A stretch of 19,004 nucleotides of DNA from an uncultured Blautia sp. (lineage in GTDB: Bacteria; Bacillota; Clostridia; Lachnospirales; Lachnospiraceae), in assembly GCA_900547615.1 (NCBI GenBank), contig URHH01000041.1, positions 1 through 19,004 on the forward strand. The letters are read 5' to 3'. Below, piece after piece: positions 15,317 through 19,004 of the stretch (position 1 is the stretch's first letter; every line of letters begins with the position of its first letter). Under the pieces are notes generated by a model. The model was not told where the DNA came from. It saw only the letters and a program-made list of their open reading frames with translations, and searched no databases. A program made the translations under genes and the position numbers.

Positions 15317-15350
15317 AAAAAGGCGGTGTCAATTCATGACTCCGCCTTTT
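15317..15350 (-). terminator. terminator-like hairpin between binding-protein and permease genes
   Basis: AAAAGGCGG (15342-15350, minus strand) pairs with CCGCCTTTT (15318-15326). An inner GTCA/TGAC stem lies beyond a single A-A mismatch, with a 5-nt loop and a U-run after the second arm. Inside an operon it is likely a partial terminator or an RNA-stabilising 3' end for the binding-protein message. Confidence 0.7.
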
Positions 15351-15368
15351 GAACTTTGTTTATTTAAT

Positions 15369-16931
15369 TTACACCCATTCTACTTCTGCAAGATTAAATC
15401 CGTTAGGTTTTAATTCATAACCCTGAATTTTTGTATTATATGCTGCCAGAGCCTCTTCCTGATAGAGAGATACAACCGGAACATCTTCTACAAGAATATC
15501 CTGCATCTGTCCGTACAGTTCTTTTCTTGTATCCATGTCCATCTCATTTTTTACTTCCTGTAAGAGACTGTCCATCTTCTCATTTTTATAGCCTCGGTTA
15601 TACTGTATATTTGTGGCACCATCACTGGCAAATATTCCCTGGAATCGCGCATACGGTTCACTATTCGGGAAAGACTGCATTGCAAGTCCAAGATCGTACT
15701 CTCCTTTTTCCCAAAGATCATAAACTGCATTTTCTTCCAAAATCTGAATATCCAGATCAATTCCTATTTCTGAAAATACTGCCTGAAGATATTCTGCCTC
15801 AGCTTTAAAAGGATAGCGATCCAAATCTTTTGTTCTCATAAGAAATACTGCCTGAACTCTCTCATCTCCCAAAACTTCTTTTGCCAGCTTTTTCGCTTCT
15901 TCCGGATTGTACTCAACAGGTTCCTCTTTATAAAATGGACATGTGCTTGTCAGCCAGTTAGAAGAAGCCTTTCCATAACCATTATAAAGCTGCTCTACTA
16001 TCGTCTCTCGATCCACAATCATGCTCATTGCTTTACGAAGTCGTACATCATTAAACGGTTCTTTATTCATATTGATTTGAATGTGATGTGTTTTTGATGT
16101 AACAGAAGATGTCACCTGAAAACGTTCATCTTTTACTAATTCTTTGGCAAGATTAGGCTGAATAGCGCCTATATCCATAACTGCCATAATTTCTTCTGAT
16201 TTTAGCGCAGATATTTTCGTATTTGCATCGGGAATTGTACGGCAGCGGATATATTTCGTTTTTGCCTTTTCTCCCCAATAATCATCAAATCTTTCTACAA
16301 GACAATACTCATCTTTTTTGTATTCAACAAGTTTATAGGGTCCTGTTCCTATTGCATCTTTCGCAAATGTTCCATCATCTGCAAAACATTCCGGCTGAAA
16401 TATCGGACTCCCATAATCCATCATATTATAGTCTAATGTAGGCACGGATTCCTCGAATATTAAAGAAATCGTATTTTCATCTATCTTTTTCACCTCTTTT
16501 AAACCAGGAAAAGTATTTTCCATATTAATTCCATTAAACTCTGAAGAAAATGGCCCTTTTTTCCATCTGTCAAAATTAGCGATTACTACATCTGCATTAA
16601 AATCAGTTCCGTCATGAAATTTTACACCTTCGCGTAAAACAAACGTCCACTCTGTTGCATCTTCATTCTTATTCCACTCTACTGCAAGAGCCGGAGATGG
16701 AGCCCCGTCTTCTGACATTGTGATAAGTGGCTCCCAGACTCTCATATTCTGAGAAATAAAAACTGCATCTTCTTTATCTCTTACCTGATCTCTGTGTGAT
16801 GCAAAAACAATTTCTTCATTTTCCTGACTTTTCTCAGCATTTACTGTTTGGGGAACAGACCAAAACAATCCCACTGTCAGCAATAAGCCGAGAAGCATAC
16901 ATCCTAAACTTTTTCCTTTTTTTTCTGTCAT
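15369..16931 (-). CDS. extracellular solute-binding protein, family 5 (nickel/peptide type)
   Basis: This is the substrate-capturing protein of the importer, with 520 residues, a usual size for family 5 (NikA/OppA/DppA). The N-terminus has a Sec signal (hydrophobic GCMLLGLLLTVGLFWSV, probable cleavage after VNA at 32). Family motifs follow: WEPLITMSEDGAPSPALAVE, WTFVLREGVKFHDGTDFNAD, GTGPYKLVEYKK, ERFDDYWGEKAKTKYI and PFNDVRLRKAMSMIVDR. No lipobox Cys is present at the cleavage site, although Gram-positive binding proteins are normally lipoproteins. The ATG at 16929-16931 has AAGGAGG upstream. The gene directly follows a cobalamin riboswitch. I infer a cobalt- or corrinoid-related ligand; nickel, a metal chelate or a peptide remain possible. 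Confidence 0.92.
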   Translation of the reverse strand: MTEKKGKSLGCMLLGLLLTVGLFWSVPQTVNAEKSQENEEIVFASHRDQVRDKEDAVFISQNMRVWEPLITMSEDGAPSPALAVEWNKNEDATEWTFVLREGVKFHDGTDFNADVVIANFDRWKKGPFSSEFNGINMENTFPGLKEVKKIDENTISLIFEESVPTLDYNMMDYGSPIFQPECFADDGTFAKDAIGTGPYKLVEYKKDEYCLVERFDDYWGEKAKTKYIRCRTIPDANTKISALKSEEIMAVMDIGAIQPNLAKELVKDERFQVTSSVTSKTHHIQINMNKEPFNDVRLRKAMSMIVDRETIVEQLYNGYGKASSNWLTSTCPFYKEEPVEYNPEEAKKLAKEVLGDERVQAVFLMRTKDLDRYPFKAEAEYLQAVFSEIGIDLDIQILEENAVYDLWEKGEYDLGLAMQSFPNSEPYARFQGIFASDGATNIQYNRGYKNEKMDSLLQEVKNEMDMDTRKELYGQMQDILVEDVPVVSLYQEEALAAYNTKIQGYELKPNGFNLAEVEWV

Positions 16932-16958
16932 GTTTTCCTCCTTAATGTGTGCTTTTTC

Positions 16959-16986
16959 AAAAAAAAGCTGCCTCGGAGGGAGGCAG
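16959..16986 (-). terminator. riboswitch-controlled intrinsic terminator
   Basis: On the minus strand CTGCCTC (16980-16986) pairs with GAGGCAG (16968-16974) around a 5-nt loop, followed by C and eight U. It lies between the cobalamin riboswitch and the first gene, so control is probably premature termination. A possible antiterminator pairing is GCAGA (17016-17020) with TCTGC (16983-16987). Confidence 0.88.
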
Positions 16987-17054
16987 AGTAATAGAATAAA
17001 ACTTTACATTTTCTATCTGCTCTCTTTCCCACCGAAAGAATGCTTCTTCTTCAC

Positions 17055-17205
17055 TTTTGGCAGGTCTCCTGGCTTAGCTTCTTCCTGTAATCTTCCTTCC
17101 CGGTATTTTACCAGTGGTATATAAAACTACAGTCCACTTTACAGTAGCGGGGGCTGCTGCAGACTTTCACTGCATTCCCTTTTCAGATACTTTGTATCCA
17201 CCAAA
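17055..17205 (-). promoter_or_regulatory. cobalamin riboswitch
   Basis: The minus strand contains the conserved blocks of the cobalamin aptamer in order. These are AAAAGGGAATGCAGTGAAAG (the GGGAA...GGTG-like 5' part), then GCAGCCCCCGCTACTGTAAA (the invariant B12 box GCCCCCGCNACTGT), a variable CCACTGG / CCGGGAAG middle, and GCCAGGAGACCTGCC at the 3' end. Such riboswitches bind adenosylcobalamin or related forms and repress downstream B12 or cobalt genes. Here it lies between a consensus promoter and a terminator, upstream of the ABC importer operon. Confidence 0.96.
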
Positions 17206-17227
17206 AATGATTCTGTTTACTTTTTTA

Positions 17228-17256
17228 AATATACGTTTTATATTCTGATTTGTCAA
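17228..17256 (-). promoter_or_regulatory. promoter of the riboswitch/importer operon
   Basis: A perfect TTGACA (17251-17256) and TATATT (17228-17233) are separated by 17 bp on the minus strand. The box lies about 20 nt past the argS terminator and about 25 nt upstream of the riboswitch aptamer. Confidence 0.85.
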
Positions 17257-17276
17257 TAGATTATATATTTTTTCAG

Positions 17277-17307
17277 AAAAAAGCAGCAGACTTTGTTCCT
17301 GCTGCTT
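17277..17307 (-). terminator. argS terminator
   Basis: On the minus strand AAGCAGCAG (17299-17307) pairs with CTGCTGCTT (17281-17289) around a 9-nt loop, followed by a U-run. It starts 8 nt after the argS stop codon. Confidence 0.9.
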
Positions 17308-17314
17308 TGATAAA

Positions 17315-19004
17315 TTACATTCTCTCAGGCGCTTCAAATCCCAGAAGATCGATACATGTTTCCAGAACCTTTTTTGTAAGGTTTAAAAGCTGGATAAAGG
17401 ATTCCTTCTGCTCCTGATTTTCTTCACTTAAAATCTTTGTTTCATGATAGAAGCTGTTAAATGCATTTGATACTTCATAAATATATGCGCAGATTTTATG
17501 AGGCGCTTTTTCTTCAAAGGCATTTTCTACTGTCGCGCCGAAAGCAGTAAGCTGCAGCATAAGATTCTTCTGGCTTGTGTTTACTGCGCCGAGAATTTTT
17601 CCTCCTGCCAAATCGCCGCCCTCTTCTGCATAACGGTTCAGGATAGACTTGATCCGCACGATAGTATAGAGGATATATGGACCTGTATTGCCCTCAAATG
17701 AAGTAAAGCGGTCTACATCAAAAATGTAGTCTTTTGTTGCCTGATTGGAAAGGTCGCCGTACTTAATTGCAGAAAGACCTACGATTTTTGCAGTATCTCT
17801 TGCATCCTTGTCACGGACGCTTCTGTTGTCCACGATTTTTGTGTACATTTCTTCATTAATGTCTGCGATCAGGTTTTCAAGACGCATAACGCCGCCGTCT
17901 CTTGTCTTAAACGGCTTTCCGTCTTTTCCATTCATAGTACCAAATCCCAGGAAAGAAAGCTTTGTATCTTCTTTTACAAGACCTGTTTTTCTTGCACAGC
18001 GGAATACCTGGATAAAGTGAAGTTCCTGACGCTTATCTACCACATACAGGATCTCGTCCGGCTCAAACAGTTTCATACGCTCCACAATAGTAGCAAGATC
18101 TGTTGTTGTATAAAGAGAAGCCCCGTCTGATTTTAAGAGCATACACGGCGGGATTTCCTTTGTGTCTGTCTCCTCTTTTACATCAACAACAAGAGCGCCC
18201 TGATCCTCGTATGCAAAGCCTCTGTCCTTCATATCCTGCACCATGTCCGGAATGTACGGCTGCGCGTCGGATTCTTTTTTCCATAAGTCAAAAGATACGT
18301 TCAGGTTGTTATAGTTGCGCTTTAAGTCTGTCACAGATACTTCCATAATATGGTTCCAGAGAGCCATATATCCCGGCTTGCCCTGCTGAAGAAGATGGGT
18401 TGCCTCAAGTGCTTCGTTTCTGTAGGCTTCGTCCTCTTTTGATTTTCCGCTTGCGCAAGGGTAGATTTCCTCAAGCTCGCTGATCGTAAACGGCGCTTCC
18501 TTCGGGTACTCTCCCTGGAAATTGTCGTCAAAATATACAAGCTCCGGTTTTCTGTGTTTTAACTCTGTGATGATAAGTCCCATCTGAAGGCCCCAGTCTC
18601 CGAGATGTACGTCTCCGATCACTTTATGTCCCACAAAACGTCCGATCCTCTTAATGCTCTCTCCGATAATTGCAGAACGGAGATGTCCTACATGAAGAGG
18701 TTTTGCCACGTTCGGTCCGCCGTAGTCAATGATAATGGTTTTTGGATTTTCTGCTGCTGTAACGGAAAGCTTTTCATCCTGTGCCATTTTTTCAAGATAT
18801 TCTGCCAGAAATTCTTCTTTTACGCGAAGATTGATAAATCCCGGCTTTACCACCTCTGCCATTGAAAATACAGAGCTTTCTCCCAGGTTTGCCACGACCT
18901 CATCTGCGATCATGAATGGAGCCTTTTTATATGCCTTTGCTCCTGCCATTGCCCCGTTACACTGAAATTCGCATAAATCCGGTCTGTTTGATACGGATTC
19001 GTTC
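17315..19004 (-). CDS. argS: arginyl-tRNA synthetase (5' end outside window)
   Basis: This class I aminoacyl-tRNA synthetase attaches arginine to tRNA-Arg in the cytoplasm. The frame is open to the right edge: upstream of the internal ATG at 18949 it reads NESVSNRPDLCEFQCNGAMA, a conserved part of the N-terminal Add-1 domain. Thus only a few dozen residues at most are missing. The HIGH motif is in GPNVAKPLHVGHLRSA (HVGH). The region corresponding to KMSKS is PFKTRDGGVMRLENL, as in many ArgRS. The C-terminal DALR anticodon-binding domain follows (GPYILYTIVRIKSILNRYAE onward), ending LLGFEAPERM. It closes with a strong terminator and is separate from the importer operon. Confidence 0.97.
   Translation of the reverse strand, partial: NESVSNRPDLCEFQCNGAMAGAKAYKKAPFMIADEVVANLGESSVFSMAEVVKPGFINLRVKEEFLAEYLEKMAQDEKLSVTAAENPKTIIIDYGGPNVAKPLHVGHLRSAIIGESIKRIGRFVGHKVIGDVHLGDWGLQMGLIITELKHRKPELVYFDDNFQGEYPKEAPFTISELEEIYPCASGKSKEDEAYRNEALEATHLLQQGKPGYMALWNHIMEVSVTDLKRNYNNLNVSFDLWKKESDAQPYIPDMVQDMKDRGFAYEDQGALVVDVKEETDTKEIPPCMLLKSDGASLYTTTDLATIVERMKLFEPDEILYVVDKRQELHFIQVFRCARKTGLVKEDTKLSFLGFGTMNGKDGKPFKTRDGGVMRLENLIADINEEMYTKIVDNRSVRDKDARDTAKIVGLSAIKYGDLSNQATKDYIFDVDRFTSFEGNTGPYILYTIVRIKSILNRYAEEGGDLAGGKILGAVNTSQKNLMLQLTAFGATVENAFEEKAPHKICAYIYEVSNAFNSFYHETKILSEENQEQKESFIQLLNLTKKVLETCIDLLGFEAPERM

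Overview
The window looks like a low-to-moderate GC Clostridia chromosome, most likely a member of the Lachnospiraceae. This is judged from strong AGGAGG-type ribosome binding sites, TTGACA/TATAAT promoters, protein styles and gene order; no database search was possible. Every gene I can support lies on the minus strand, so transcription runs from high to low coordinates. Both ends cut a housekeeping gene: argS at the right edge and rpsB at the left edge.

Region by region, in the direction of transcription. (1) 17315-19004: arginyl-tRNA synthetase, lacking only its first residues, closed by a strong terminator. (2) 11877-17256: a five-gene, peptide/nickel-type ABC importer operon (binding protein, two permeases, two ATPases). 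It has a consensus promoter and a cobalamin riboswitch followed by an intrinsic terminator, so a corrinoid appears to switch it off. This is the most interesting system here and suggests uptake of cobalt, a cobalt complex or a corrinoid-related compound. (3) 9688-11868: a membrane Ser/Thr kinase with an external TPR-like tail, overlapping the gene of a secreted, acidic and Ser/Thr/Pro-rich protein of unknown function. (4) 8076-9669: a HAD phosphatase and a CPBP-family membrane protease. (5) 5036-8016: the copper-sensing repressor gene csoR with its operator, followed by the copper-exporting ATPase copA. The C-terminal metal-binding domain of CopA has its own ribosome binding site and start codon inside the gene and may also be made as a free CopZ-like chaperone. 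(6) 780-4991: a YtrA-type GntR repressor, an ABC ATPase and a large ABC permease, behind a promoter whose start site is covered by a perfect inverted repeat. An RsuA-family pseudouridine synthase follows in the same run. (7) 1-761: promoter, structured leader and most of rpsB.

A recurring layout is that the terminator of one unit contains the promoter of the next. At three junctions (rpsB, csoR, kinase) the -35, and once also the -10, lies inside the upstream terminator hairpin. I saw no tRNA, rRNA, CRISPR array, insertion sequence or phage gene. The long plus-strand reading frames are antisense shadows of minus-strand genes.
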